From Spisula solida (lineage: Eukaryota; Mollusca; Bivalvia; Venerida; Mactridae), in NCBI GenBank assembly GCA_947247005.1, contig OX365956.1, positions 8,142,089-8,206,088 on the forward strand: a stretch of 64,000 bases of DNA, read 5' to 3'. Below, in pieces: positions 36,441 through 49,844 of this stretch. Each line of letters starts with the position of its first letter. Positions within the stretch are counted from its first letter, which is position 1. Below the pieces are notes generated by a model that saw only the letters and a list, made by a program, of their open reading frames with translations, made no database searches and was not told the origin of the DNA. The translations under genes and the position numbers were made by a program.

Positions 36441-38761
36441 AGTCCTAGCTGTTTTGTGACGCATTCGATGCACATTATTGTTTTCTTGACTTTCGCCTTT
36501 GTCTGAATTGTGGGTGGTGGCGTTTTGGAACTCCTGTTATCCATTTACGGGAGAAGATTACAAAGTAGAAGTTAGCAGAAATATTCAGAACACAGTATCT
36601 AGCTGTCTTTCTGAAGTACAGGTCAACGCCCGATATTGTTTGTATATGCGTGGGGAGAAATAGTGGCCCTGTGCTTCAAAACGTGCATCGCTTTGAAATG
36701 TCAAACTAAATGTCAATTCTCAGCAGCGGTTGGCATTATTAATAGTGTCTTGGTAGTGAGTTATAGGGAAGCTACGTTATAAGCTGCTTTTATGTCTTAT
36801 TTAACGAATGTTTTAGTTCCATGCGGAAATAGTATACATGCAAGATATCAATCCAATTCTAATCTCGTATTTTTCCTGCTGATTGTATTTTCCAGTGACA
36901 TTCTTGATGTTGATTTTTTATTGTTGATGTACGTTAATAGTACTTGCGCACATGGTGCATACTAAACGTCATTTAATACGCAAACACCATTAAAACACAA
37001 CCGACGTTAAATGGGAAAGTGTTCTTGGAGATCAATTCCAGTTGCAGTAGAATACAAAACAGTTTGAAAGGCTAAAGTTTAAAGCAGCACATTTATAGTA
37101 AACAAGGCGTATGTCTTTGTTTACGTCATCTCTTTCCATTTTCACAGGTGTTTTTTATTGTGCCTTTGACTAAGTCCGCATTGGAATATGAAAATGTTTC
37201 ATGCAAAACGCATGGAAACGGGTTGCGTTTTTAATGGCTTTACTCATATCGATGACATTGTTGTACCTAAAATATGGCTTACATATAAATACTGTAGCGT
37301 AACTGATTTAATACTAAGTTTTCTGTGACGTTAATCAGTTAGAGTCGCCTAGCCACCAACAAAGTTCCCTACCACCGGCATTTATGACTGCAGATTGACC
37401 GGTACAACTAATTGTTACTTACCATCTTATACCAGCTTCTCTATCTATCATCAAACAACTCGTAAAAATAGCCAAATTTTCGAAAGAACATAGTCTGTCA
37501 AATCATGAATATTGTGTTAGTACCGAATGACAGACTAGCGCTCAACCAACTAACATAGCAGACATACGTCTTGGCCGGTCTGCTTTCATTCAGAGCTACT
37601 AACAATTTGTACACTGTTCTTTATGTGCTTTTCATGCTATGCTGTTCCTATTGAATGTTGCCTTCTCTAGCTGTCCGATTCGTTAAATTATCTTGTTTTT
37701 ATTCTGTTTGTGTGTGTTACTATGTATGTTTCGACCAAGTTTGTTGGAATCCCCCACCAATTTAGGTTTTTTTCAATACATGTACATCGAAATGTTGGTT
37801 ACAAGTTAGTGAAAAATAATGTATAAAAAAGTATAATTAATAAATTTATATAAAAATACGTAACACGTGTTGTTTTCGAATTACTTTCATCTATGAAATA
37901 TAAAATTAATGATGTTATGCGTATTTTGACTATTAGAGCGATAGATTGTGAGTTTCAACTTATTTCATTTTTAAGTAAGTCGTATTAGACTGACTTGACA
38001 GTATGTTCATCCAACTCACAGATATTTGACCAAGTAATCGTTATAATGCATAAAATTGACCTCCGACAAAATTGCCGAATATAGATACCGTCCAAAAATG
38101 TTTGTTTAGAATATTAAAGTCAGATATAACTTTGTCATACTATACAATGTAGAATGACAATGCAGTCATGTTATTAAATAGGACTTATTTATCTCCTTTA
38201 TTCTATTATGAAGAGTTGAAAGAGAGAAATGTTCGCCCTTCACTATGTTATCTGTAATGTACATCAATGCTATGTTTTCTAAATAAGGGTTTAGGTAGCC
38301 GCGACCCGAATTGTTCGGTTGACAAGTAATGAATCATTGCCGACTACTCTTTTCAAAAATACGTTTTTCATTGAAACCTTGGCAACCAAAACAATATACA
38401 ATGATTTATAACCCTGCCAATGTGGTATGTTTAACTGTTGTCTGACATAACTTTTGACAAGATATGATTGGTGATTGTATAGTTGTATAATGTCCAATAC
38501 AAGTATCATCTTTCAGTATATAATTATTTATACTGCAAATCAAGTTTTTTCTGACTTTCTTAAAAAAATATTGATGAGTACGAAAATGTACCTAAAGTAT
38601 ATAATGCCATTTTTGCATAATGACATTCTTCTGATTCACATATATTTATTTACAAATTTACAGAAAACGCCCAATGAAATTATTGCGAAATCTGCTGATC
38701 TACAAAATTTCATGCAAAATTATGATGAAAAAATATTTGCAGTTCTGTTTCTTACTAGTCA
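36441..38761. other. No gene recognised
   Basis: Only a dispersed-repeat piece at 37590-37700 is recognised; the remaining ORFs are short and unconvincing. Confidence 0.45.
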
Positions 38762-38940
38762 CTATTAATCACTAGCATCACCCAATTCCTGATGTTATCC
38801 ATCGTTACGAGAGTCTGAGGTAGTGAATTAGTGATACACTATAATTTCGTTTTTGGTATGACGCGGCCTTGGACCATGCCTGTGATCTCCCGCACTCGAA
38901 ACAGATGCTCTACCACTACGCTATCGAGATTGATATGCCC
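38762..38940 (-). mobile_element. tRNA-derived SINE, decayed copy
   Basis: The minus-strand head has box A GATAGCGTAGTGGTAGAGC; box B is eroded. The tail shares ATACCAAA-ACGAAAT and CTAATTCACTACCTCAGAC-like sequence with the copy at 43.6 kb. Confidence 0.6.
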
Positions 38941-38945
38941 GGTAC

Positions 38946-39834
38946 ATACGCAATTAGTTTGTCCAATATGAAACGAATCTATTTGTGCTATAATGCTTTT
39001 AGACAACAACTTGGCCATTAATCTTCCTCGTGTATATTGTTAAACGTTGTGACAATCTAATATCTAGGCACTGAGACTATAATTAGAATAGAATAAATAA
39101 TTATACTGATTAACTAAACCATTTGATAATAATCAATATTAAAACTATGTTTTTTTTCCTATTGTATTTGATATTGTCTGTTGTCTGGGACTTCGCGATT
39201 AAAACATGCGAGGAATTTGTTTTTAATCTAAGGTTTAATCATAGTCGCAGATACTTCATAGGTTTTTGGTAAGATTAATATACCGCCATAACGTTTGATG
39301 TTTGTTATACATAATCTTTGCACTTCCAAATTACTCGCATTACTTCAAACAGTCATTAATCACCCTCGGACTTCCTAATTCATTTGTAAAGAATGTAATT
39401 ATTTTAAATCATTGTAAAAATGCGTACGACTGAAATCGGATTTTATGTTCTAATTGCTGTTGATGGATTTGTGGTTTTTGAGATAACTTCGATTACACGT
39501 AACCTGTCAGAACAATAAGAACCACTTTCTGTGTAAACTTATTGATTGAGTCCGAAGTACTTGTGTGTTACCCTCGATGGTATAGTTGTTACGTCCTCCA
39601 CAAGAACGTTCGGTTGTAGGTTAAAGCCCCGCCGCGTGATATTGAATGTCGTTCAAATGATACTGGTATAACTCCAATGTTAGAAGCTTATGAGTGTGTG
39701 AACGTAGTTAAAAGACCACAGCTCGGCTCCATTGCATGTATGAATAATCTAAGATACTAGGGGTAGCATGGCAAAATGTTACTGTATTGGGCCAATCATT
39801 TGTAAATAAAAAAATCGTTATAAAACATTTTGTG
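38946..39834. other. No feature recognised
   Basis: AT-rich, no coding signal seen. Confidence 0.45.
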
Positions 39835-40565
39835 TACCCCCACACTTATTTATAAGTGAGGGCATATATGATTGGTGCTGTCCGTCCGTCTGTAACACAA
39901 ATAGTGTGTGTTTAACTTCTCATAAACTGCTGGATGGAATTACTTCAAACTTTCACAGAAGAACAACCCCAACGTCAATTTTTACCAGAGTTATGACCCT
40001 TCGTTACTTTCACTAAAAAACCCATAGTAAAAAATCTTGTGAATCATGGCCCTTAGTTACTTTTACTTATTATATACCCAATAATGAAAAATCGTGTCTG
40101 CTGAACTCTTCACAAACTGTTGGTTGCAATTTTTTCAAACTTTTACAGATTACCACTCTCAAAGTATAGATGACCGTAAAGGTTGGACTCTTTGCTGCGT
40201 CAATTTTTACCAGAGTTATGGCCCTTTGTTACCTATACTTATACCCCATAGTGAAAATTCTTGTGTGTTCAACTCCTCACTGACTATTTGGTGGAATTTC
40301 TTCAAACATTCACAGATGAACAACCCCAATGTAAAGATGACTGTACAGGTCGAAAATTGTATTGCATTAATTTTTACCAGAATTATGGCACTTTCTTCTT
40401 TTTACTTTATACCCCATGATGAAAAATATTGTATGTCGAACTTGGGTAATATTTCTTCAAACCTTCACAGTTCAACGACCTCGATCAATGTAGTGATAAC
40501 AGTTAAGGATGGACTATTTTGCTGTCTTGTTTTACCTGAATGGTGGACCTTTGATATTTAGAATA
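39835..40565 (+). repeat. Hairpin-headed repeat with four ~165-bp monomers
   Basis: Head CCCACACTTATTTATAAGTG, then GGTGCTGTCCGTCCGTCTG and monomers with ACTTTCACAGAAGAACAACC and TTTTTACCAGAGTTATGACC. The 155-codon ORF across it is built from these monomers and is not taken as a gene. Confidence 0.7.
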
Positions 40566-40895
40566 AAATTATAGCCCACCAGGCTAGAGAAATTGAATAA
40601 TGATGTTACCTCAACCCACTATTCCTCTCTCCTTCCCAATTTGAAATGATATATGCTATAATTGGGGCACCCGTGTTACATGGACACATTTTCTAGTTTT
40701 AATTGCTTTGTGTTTTATCGAGTACAACATTCTGCTGAGTGTTTGGTGGTTAGTAGGGTAACGTTAATAACGCATTTTGAAAAGATATATTGATATTCAC
40801 TTCAACACAGACTTATAAACCAAGAAAACAATTCTTGGCTTGCTATTTGAATCACTAATCAAACCACCGAAGCATACAGTATACCATGGCATCAA

Positions 40896-41186
40896 CAATT
40901 TAAACCACGGTCCCCAACATCGGAAAAGGGCGGTGTATAGCTGGGGAACAGTCCCGTGATTTTACCTTTCCGATGTCCCCACACTGCCATGTGAGTGCTG
41001 GGCTTTTGTTTCGCGCAAAACAATTTCGGGGAAATATAATCGTAACTATATGAGTTAAAGGGCGGTGTAATTTTCGGGTTTTTTATTATCTCCATGGTCC
41101 TGGGGTGCAGAGATTTTACCAAGGGTGTAAATGACAAGAGTAAAATTCCCCACCCTTCCCCGTGTTTGGGTGCGTGGTTTCAATTG
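40896..41186. mobile_element. MITE-like element with CAATTTAAACCACG ends
   Basis: 13 of 14 end bases match in inverted orientation (CAATTTAAACCACG left, CGTGGTTTCAATTG right), followed by C-rich/G-rich partners. The 81-codon minus-strand ORF is not convincing as a gene. Confidence 0.5.
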
Positions 41187-41979
41187 ACTGGTGCATTATA
41201 TATTGTGACGCTATTTTGGTGCATCCCGATATGTTGTTTTGTGTTGCTTAAATCGGGTGACCACTGACTAGGTTTGGACTATGATATTGTCTAAATACTT
41301 AGTGAATCTTTGTTCGCACCAGACAGTGTCAACTTACGTACGTATGTCTGTTACTTGGTATTACGTGTAATATGGAAAAGTATGTCACACTCCTAAGGTC
41401 TTCACATGACATAAGCGTTTCTTTTTGGTAATGATTATCAAATTTAAAATGTTCATGATATTTTTCATTGCTATTAATTTTTTAATCTGTCTGACCCGTA
41501 ATACAATGCTTAAATAGTTTAAATTAACCTTAACGTAACCCAATAAAGTACAATTCAACTTTAGAAAGACTGGATTAAAATAGTTCTAAAAGAAACCCTC
41601 CAACACTTATAACAAACATTATGCTGTAAAGGAATTTTGATCCTCTAGTGACTCGAGACGCGATCATGTGTACTATGTTTGAGGTTAAACTATTAGGCAT
41701 GAATAGACACATTTGTTGTATGTTGGACAGTGACTTTGGAATTTACGATTGTCCAGACTATAAGTATAGAGTTAGGCCTATATGGTTGCTTTTATTGTCA
41801 TAAGACAAATGCGTAGGAGTGTTCCAGGTTAACGTATGGACATCTAGGGTGCACATCGGTACAAAAATGCTCTTAGGCATAGGAGGTATTTGAACTATTT
41901 TGCCCCGCCACAAATTGTTTCAATTTTGTGTTTGGGATATTACCAACAATCGAACCCCAGCACCAAAAGATAGTAAAAC

Positions 41980-42115
41980 AATGGGGCAGGGAAGGCAGCA
42001 CGCAACTAAAACAGTCAAGCACAGAAAACAAAAAAACAACACAGACCACAATTACACGGCGCAGTGCCCAACACACAACTGAACGAGAAAGTGAACTTGA
42101 CCGTTATAACAGGCA
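41980..42115 (+). repeat. Dispersed repeat with ACAGGGAAGG core
   Basis: GGCAGGGAAGGCAGCACGCA, CAAGCACAGAAAACAAAAAA, GCGCAGTGCCCAACACACAA, AACTGAACGAGAAAGTGAAC. One of the better-kept copies of the family described at 690. Confidence 0.65.
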
Positions 42116-43559
42116 GGTTGTACTTTTCAGTACCAAATACGACATTCGCTGAGAAAGCTCACGTCGACCTCAACATGTTTGACATATATAGGACTGGTCA
42201 ATTTTCATACATAACACCTTCGATGATGTTGTTCGCAATCTGGATATGGGCAGGACAATGCTAAGTGAAATAACTTCACACATCGTGCGACACCTAAACC
42301 ATGTTGTCAATGTTTGGTACATAGGTGGATAATTTTGTTCACACGACATTTCGGTGGCTACGTCCAAATCGTATCATAAGTACGTCAAAGTCACATCACA
42401 ACTTCTGTTCACGCTAAAATAAAGGACCGACTGATTTCACACCAAATAAGTTTTAAAGCATAAAAACTTCATATTTGTGTTAGGTTTTTGGGAGGCGTTT
42501 AAGCCTCTCATTACTACCATTGTCCATTTCTTAATACAAAATTAACCGCCTTTAGGCTGCTATGTGAATCCGCATTCAAGTAGTTCCAGAAACTGTCAAC
42601 ATTCCCAATACTGCTACATATGTTTCTCCAAATAGTTTAACTGATTTAAGCCAATCAGCAACATTTGTTTATTCTAAGATCAACAATTATTGTGAAACTG
42701 TTCGTTAAATCGAGATTTTTGCAAAAAAAATCACTACACCAGCCGATACCGAACTTGTTCCATAATACGAAAATGTCGTGTTCATCAAATGTCCAGGTTG
42801 TATAGCTATTTTTAGAAACTTCTACGGTCAAGTGATGGTTTTATCAATGAATCGTATACGGTCTGAAAAGTACTGTTATGCAATCATATGGTGTCGCTAT
42901 ACTAGCTAGTCGCTTCTCTTTAGACTGTCTCAACTATCTGGTCTCACGCTGTGCGGGAAGTGATTACAAGACGGTAGTTTAGAATCTGATAAATGGGCGC
43001 GTAGTATTATTTTAAAGCCACTTTTGATATACGCATTCAATACACGTATTACATATAAATTAATATGCACCTTTTAACAATTATTTAGATACCCAACATG
43101 CCTATATAGTCACATATGTCTATTTTGACATTCAAGACAAGATCGGCAGTAAGAAAACGAACATTAAACGTGTAAAGTCGTTTTAAGCTTTAGTAGCAGC
43201 AACCAGATCGCCTCCCATCAGCACTCTCAGTGCTTTGATTGAGTTATGGGGCCAGTTCTTAACGCTAGCGCCAGTTCTTAACAACTGGCGCTAGTTCTTA
43301 AGTGTAAAATACCGCAAATCTCCGGATCGGTTTAGCGCACAATTTAAATATTTTATGACCCCCGGGGTCATTAAATAAATTCGATTTTTATATTAATTGT
43401 ATTTTAACAATACCATCACTTCTGAATGAAAGCATAGAGTCAACGGCAAAATTGTAATGCATTTGAATAAATGCAAATATAGTGTTTGGCCTACTTTATG
43501 GTGATTTTTAACCCTAATGCACCTTTAATGTCTATTGTGAAACAAGTTTTTCCAACTTA
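42116..43559. other. No gene recognised
   Basis: Apart from the short palindrome at 43265 nothing is recognised. Confidence 0.45.
43265..43294. repeat. Short perfect palindrome
   Basis: CTAGCGCCAGTT, 6-nt loop, AACTGGCGCTAG, within three copies of AGTTCTTAA. Confidence 0.85.
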
Positions 43560-43778
43560 TAGTTAATCACTTTTAATTGACACCTCATTCCTGATGTGGT
43601 CCATCACCACTAGGGTATGAGAGAAAAGAAGCCAGTCTCCCTCTTATGCAGAGCGTCTAGCAAGGACATTTCTGGTACAATGTTTATTTCGTCTTTGGTA
43701 TGAAGCGGCCCTGGGATCGAACCCGGGACCTCCCGCACTCGAAGCGAACGCTCTACCACTAGGCTATCGAGAGGGTCC
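43560..43778 (-). mobile_element. tRNA-derived SINE with intact box A and box B
   Basis: Minus strand: GATAGCCTAGTGGTAGAGCG (box A), CGGGTTCGATCCCAGGG (box B), then a body beginning CTTCATACCAAAGACGAAAT. Same family as 38.8 kb; a tail fragment also lies at about 2375-2396. Confidence 0.75.
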
Positions 43779-44089
43779 TCTCTAGATTAGTCACGAAATA
43801 GAAATACTATCATGAATCTACTATCACTTTTACATCCCAATTTGAGAGTTACATCTGCATTCTGTAGAGTTGTCCGGGACAAAATCTCTATCGCATAATC
43901 CATTAATTAGTGGAAACCGACAGAATACAGTTGTCCCGGACGCCGGAATATAGGGTTTACAGAACAAAGAGTGTTGTTTCAATATCTCGCTTGTTACCTT
44001 TAAGATTTGAATATTGCTTTTGAAACTGGTTACTAGTATTTTAGCTTGTTGACAGACTGGGACTTGGCTTTCAGCGACGCAAAAAGATA

Positions 44090-44200
44090 ATATTAAGTCG
44101 GACAGAGAAGGCATCACTCTTGTTAATAAACACAGAATGCCCAACACACAACCGAACGAGAAAATGATCCGCCCAAGTCCCAGCTGTCGAGATGTACTCG
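44090..44200 (+). repeat. Dispersed repeat, shortened copy
   Basis: GACAGAGAAGGCATCACTC, AATGCCCAACACACAACCGA, ACGAGAAAATGA, CCCAGCTGTCGAGATG, with an internal part missing. Confidence 0.6.
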
Positions 44201-46400
44201 GTTATTTTCTTTTAAAACATTTTTTATTACCCAAATAATATATTATACAATTTATATCATATAGATATACATGATATATGATACGCATGGGTAAACGTAG
44301 TTACGGCCCGTCCCGTATAAAAAGTATTTATGTTCATTATACACTTTTGAATGTCCAAACTAAAGCTTAACTGTAGCGAAGTGTTCGCTTAAAACTAATT
44401 ATGTATTTATAATAGTTAAGATTTATTATGGACATTGAAATGTTTGGTAAACCAAACAGCGCATAGCGTTGTACGCGAAAAACGAAGTTATTTGACGCAA
44501 AGTTTAGTGGTTCCAGTTCTGTCCCATACGTGCCTTTATTAAATATTCAAATGTTCAACATGTACATATTGTCAAAATACTAGGTCTCCCTTGTTCCAAA
44601 CCTGTGGCGTCCGTTCGTCCAAAAATATTAACAAAAACTTTCAAGTTGTTGAAACTAAATATTTTGAAGTCCATTAAAGCATTTCCTTCAAACTTTACAA
44701 CTTGTTTACCCTCATAAACTTTACACTTAACATTATCAAAGTCGTGTAACACTATCCAACAGTCAAACGGAATTATGGCCCTTGGTTGACGTAGCTAGTT
44801 TAAATGGCCAATGCTTCCACCGGAGCATAAGCGTTTAGTGAACGCAGTCTTGTCTTTTCAAGCTTCATTGAAATCATATTATCTCATTATTCGTTATTTT
44901 GACCGGGGCCACTTTCTTGCAGAGCTAGCAATTTTGGTCGTTTATTGTTCCTGGTTGTGCCTTTGCAATCATTCCTTCCCTGTCAGATTCGTTAATATCT
45001 GTTAAGGTGATTGCAAACTCTTCAGTTGACGGAAGTTTAGAAATCGGTGTAAATAAGACGTCATGAAAATGTCTGACTACCATGATGAAATAGTACGAAA
45101 AACTTAAAATGGATGTGACAGCATGTTCTAATATCTTAAAATCGCAAATTTACTGTGTAGTTATTACTATATCATACTATAATAAGCTTGCAGAATAAAG
45201 CTTTTGCTGAAATTTTATGTGCCATTTATTCCAAACGTTGAAACACCAACACTCGCAAAAACTAGCTACAACGTACTATGTGAAACGTAATATAATGCGC
45301 CCACACAAAATTTTATCCAAGTTTTAACATTTGTTTAGCAAGCATCCCGACTACTTTAGAGGAACTTCAAGGTTCTTTTGCATTTATTTCGTAAAGAATA
45401 TAGAATATAGCTAATGCAAAAGAGCATGGGCTCATCTTTTAATATACACATTTTTCAAAAACAAATTATCGCGAAAACTGGATACAACGTATTCAAAACG
45501 TTGATGTATTCTGTAAACTCTCCTGGTTTTCGACGTTTCCAAAATCACTAAAGTGTCAATTAAAAAAACTCAAGCCGGGCAACTGTCATGACATTTGGGA
45601 CAAAACTTTTATAATAATTACTCTACTGGTTGCATGTACGAAAACAGTATGTTGTTCAACTAATTTTTTCGTATAACTTAAAAATGCAAAATCACATATT
45701 TTAAAATATCATTTAAAAATACATATAACATGCATAGTCTAAAACAAACGTTATCGTGTGATTCCGTATATACGAAATTTCGTGCATGCCAAGTTATTTT
45801 GTAATTAAATGTCAAACTTATTCGGTGAAATGCAAATATCGGTTTTAGGGGGGGGGGGGGGGTTCTTGAAAACTAGCCGAGCAAAACTGTTATGGGTTTG
45901 CACAATTACTACTATGATTGTGTTCTTCATAAAAATCAGATGCTTGATACCTCTTGTAAAGAAAAATTTAAGAGTTTGGAATCACCTTAAGTCGTTTACT
46001 CGCAAAGACATCGCACGCGCTATTTACCTGCGCGCCATCGGAAAATACTATGCGGGTGAGCTTAAGGTAGCCTGATTACAGTACACATCGTACACATGGA
46101 GGGTTTATCTGACTTGATATAAACATGCTGTCAAACGACACGCTAACACTGACAGGTGTATGAATAAGATACCACAATAGTCTAATGACTAGGATTAACT
46201 AATTTATTCAAACTATTTCAGTTATTTTATAAATGTTGATATAAATATAGATACTATGCAATTCATGGATCTCTTCCCGTAAACGTCATAACATATACAT
46301 TATATTCATATATGTACTTTCTGGTTTGATAACAAAAAAACCACTTGTTCTGTTGTTCTTTGTGGTAGTAAGTAAATAAAATAAAAAATAAATACATATA
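44201..46400. other. No gene recognised; repeat piece and poly-G
   Basis: 44890-45000 is a dispersed-repeat piece; a 15-G run lies at 45848-45862. The 88-codon ORF beside the run is not convincing. Confidence 0.45.
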
Positions 46401-46567
46401 CCAGATTTATATAGCGCCCTTTAAATGCGAACACGCGTTCAAAGGCGCTATAGATACTGTGTTGCAGCCACAAGGGCTCAGGTACATCCTCTACCAGTGC
46501 AGATACAGCATAATCCGACCAGAGGGACAGCCTGAGAGAAAGCCCCAGTGCGTTAACACTGAGCTAA
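46401..46567 (-). mobile_element. Internally deleted copy of the 3.2-kb SINE
   Basis: It matches the tail end (CCAGATTTATATAGCGCCCT) and adjoining body, then jumps to the first bases of the tRNA-like head (AGTGCGTTAACACTGAGCTA). About 250 bp of the central body and box B are missing. Confidence 0.75.
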
Positions 46568-46989
46568 CGTTGTTGTACTTGGAGAAAATTCCTAATATGT
46601 GATGAATACTGTACACAAAGCACAGACAACTCGAAGCCATGTAGAACCGACGGTGCATACCAAGTAGAGCAAAAATATTGTCAGAATAAATGAAATGCTG
46701 TAAATGCACAGATAATTCATCGCCATAAATAATCGGCTGCATCATCTAGATACCCACGCAAGAGAAAAACGTAGAAAAAACATCCGTATTATCATTGCCC
46801 CCCCCTCCCCAAACAAAAGCAAGTCTATATATTGACCTCTACAATAAATAACTACACTTGAACTCATTTTACACACAAACTAGTTCGATTCCATACGAAT
46901 TTGTCAACAGGTCTAATTTTGTCATGTGAGTGTTAAAATAAGCTCTAAGTATGATGAGTAAAGGAGATAATTTGGTAATTTCATCACTC

Positions 46990-47125
46990 ACAAAGTGAAA
47001 TTGTATGTGTTTTGTGTTTCCTGTGCTCGGTTGGTTCAGTTGGGTAATGTGCTTTGTGTGTTTTAATGTTTTCTGTGCTCGGCTGGTTAAGTTGAGTGCT
47101 GCCTTCCCTGTCGGACTTACTATAA
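46990..47125 (-). repeat. Dispersed repeat, minus orientation
   Basis: Reverse complement of the family core: TTTTCTGTGCTCGGCTGGTT, GAGTGCTGCCTTCCCTGTCG. Confidence 0.6.
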
Positions 47126-47583
47126 TATTTTTGTTAATAAAAACTCTCAGAAAATTCCGATTTGTCTTCGCAGTGTTGGCGATGGTTACTCTACATTACA
47201 ACAGAGCCGTTATATAAAGCGATGTTTCTGTCTTATTTCATACTTAATTATATCGTATATATACATGTTGTAGATTTGCCATGTGTATATAATTTGCTGA
47301 TTTTGCTAATAAAACGTGTTTTAGATATAACGACAAGAGCGGAACTTTGGCTGCTTTGGCATCATTATCAAATTTAAAAGTCACTAATGGAACGTCTGCA
47401 AATTAACACAATGTGTACACTTGCGTTCACATGTTATCTTTGTTCACGAGTTCAAAGTTAACACGAATACAGTTATATATAATAAATGAAGATGAGAATA
47501 TATAAGTATGATAATTATATATTGATTGTTCTACGAGTATTTGCACGAACGCCTTACAGAGATAATACCGCAGATTGCTACTA

Positions 47584-47785
47584 CAGTGTAGCAATACCAC
47601 GTGACTTTTGGCTACAGGTCCAAGAAGAAATTTGCTTCACTTTTTTCTTCAGAAAGCGAATAATTTTACACTTTGCGTGGCGTATATTTCCTAGAAATAA
47701 GATACCTGTGGCTTTTGTTTGTTTCAAAGTGAAGCAAATTTCGTCTTTGACTAGTAGCCAAAAGTCACATGATATTGCTACACTG
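47584..47785. mobile_element. MITE with TA target site (Tc1/mariner-like)
   Basis: Ends CAGTGTAGCAATA / TATTGCTACACTG, flanked on each side by TA (47582-47583 and 47786-47787). The inverted arms pair for about 60 bp with few mismatches (TGACTTTTGGCTA, GAAATTTGCTTCACTTT). The ORF spanning it is incidental. Confidence 0.7.
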
Positions 47786-48116
47786 TACTTTAACCAATGG
47801 AAGCGTTGAGGGAGATGACGGCGTGTGAGTATGATAATTGCAGTGCTCTAAAAACCATGTAAAGCTAAACTTGTATTGAAGATTGGACAAAGCCCACTAT
47901 TAGTTTAAAGTATTTTAAGCATTACTTTCAACATTTGAAATTCAACCACTTAAACGAATACCTGTTATAGTTTGGTGTCTTCTATTGCTATATAAACATC
48001 TTAATATGCTCAAAATCATTTGGGATGCGTGAAGGAATGAGTCGTTTGAAGAATATCGTGGCTAAACTTACACTCGTTTCCAGTCCAATGTCGCGAAAAG
48101 TAATGATATTACTCAA

Positions 48117-48893
48117 ATTAACGTGCAGTGTACGGTATACCACTAGGAGAATCAAAATAACGTGCAGTGTACGGTATACCATAATGAGAACCAAATTAAC
48201 GTGCAGTGTACGGTATACCACTAGGAGAACGAAATTAAAGTGCAGTGTACGGTATACCATAATGAGAACCAAATTAACGTGCAGTGTACGGTATACCATA
48301 ATGAGAACCAAATTAACGTGCAGTGTACGGTATACCATAATGAGAACCAAATTAAAGTGCAGTGTACGGTATACCACTAGGAGAACCAAATTAAAGTGCA
48401 GTGTACGGTATACCATAATGAGAACCAAATTAAAGTGCAGTGTACGGTATACCACTAGGAGAACCAAATTAACGTGCAGTGTACGGTATACCATAATGAG
48501 AACCAAATTAACGTGCAGTGTACGGTATACCATAATGAGAACCAAATTAACGTGCAGTGTACGGTATACCATAATGAGAACCAAATTAACGTGCAGTGTA
48601 CGGTATACCATAATGAGAACCAAATTAACGTGCAGTGTACGGTATACCACTAGGAGAACCAAATTAACGTGCAATGTACGGTATACCATAATGAGAACCA
48701 AATTAACGTACAGTGTACGGTATACCACCATGAGAACCAAATTAACGTGCAGTGTACGGTATACCACTAGGAGAACCAAATTAACGTGCAGTGTACGGTA
48801 TACCATTATGCGAACCAAATTAACGTGCCGTGTACGGTATACCATAATGAGAACCAAATTAACGTGCAGTGTACGGTATACCACTAGGAAAAC
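48117..48893. repeat. 39-bp minisatellite, about 20 units
   Basis: Units share GTGCAGTGTACGGTATACCA and end in one of two variants (TAATGAGAACC or CTAGGAGAACC). 39 is a multiple of 3 and the unit lacks stops in one frame of each strand, which gives 315- and 298-codon ORFs made of 13-residue repeats. These are most simply by-products. Confidence 0.9.
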
Positions 48894-49844
48894 CAGCGTA
48901 TTTATGTCTGCAATATGTCACTTGCACATAGTATTGATAACGTATATACATGTACCACGTTTTTACTTGTAACATATTGAAAACCGCGCCATACCTCAAC
49001 TATCATAGTATAGACTCATACGACAAAACCTTGCAAACTCGTATCTGGCATAGTTGTCTTAAGATGGTATTCGCCGCAGGAAAATGTGGGCACGACAACC
49101 TCAATAGGGTGTTTTCTCTCGCCCGTACTATCCTCGAACAGTCACCTGTACTGTATGGCAATTATTGAAATCGTGAATTATTAGTGACGTTGAAATCTTG
49201 AAAAAACACTTCTAGCCTTTTTAGCAATAAAATAATGTAATATGGCAGTTAGTTTATAATGTATATTTATAAATAGTTATGTTTTGCCTAGTGCTATAAT
49301 GTCGGACACATTCCATTCTTGAAATACCATAGATTAACATTTCATAATCCCACGCTATATGGTTTCAAAATTTCAAGGTCGTGTGGAGGATTACATGTTT
49401 TAGATTGCACTATAACATAATTGTGTCCGCCAATTAGACAGTCAATTAACATTAGTTGAATATTTTCAGGGTAGACATGTAAGGCTTGGCCGTACTAATA
49501 TTTTCAAATATTTTGATATTTTCAATAAACAGTTGTTTTATTATACTTCTTAACTTCCTAAAAATAGATACCGCCTAAAATATTTGTTTTGAAGATTTAA
49601 TTTAGAATCCTGACTGTCATACCATTTAAAATATAGAATGACAGTGCAGTTAAGGTAGAGACACACCGAATGACATTGTAGCCCTTCGACATGCGAGAAC
49701 ATAGTGTTGGCTTCCTAACTTGCGTTTAATGTAGTATCAATGCTGCTAGTTCGAACATTAGCCGACCATAACACAATTTAATTTGTGAATAGCGTTAGAG
49801 TTATCTGCGGTGAGCAGATGTATATTTTGTCATTCATTTTGAAA

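Noticed and set aside
40094..40561. 155-codon plus-strand ORF as a gene
   Set aside because: The peptide repeats with the ~165-bp monomer period and the same DNA family recurs at 36 kb.
45809..46075. 88-codon ORF beside the poly-G run
   Set aside because: The frame depends on the exact length of a 15-G homopolymer, and no domain is recognisable.
47988..48972. Long ORFs on both strands (298 and 315 codons) as a repeat protein gene
   Set aside because: They consist almost wholly of a 39-bp minisatellite unit that lacks stops in those frames. No signal peptide, splice context or unique domain supports a gene.
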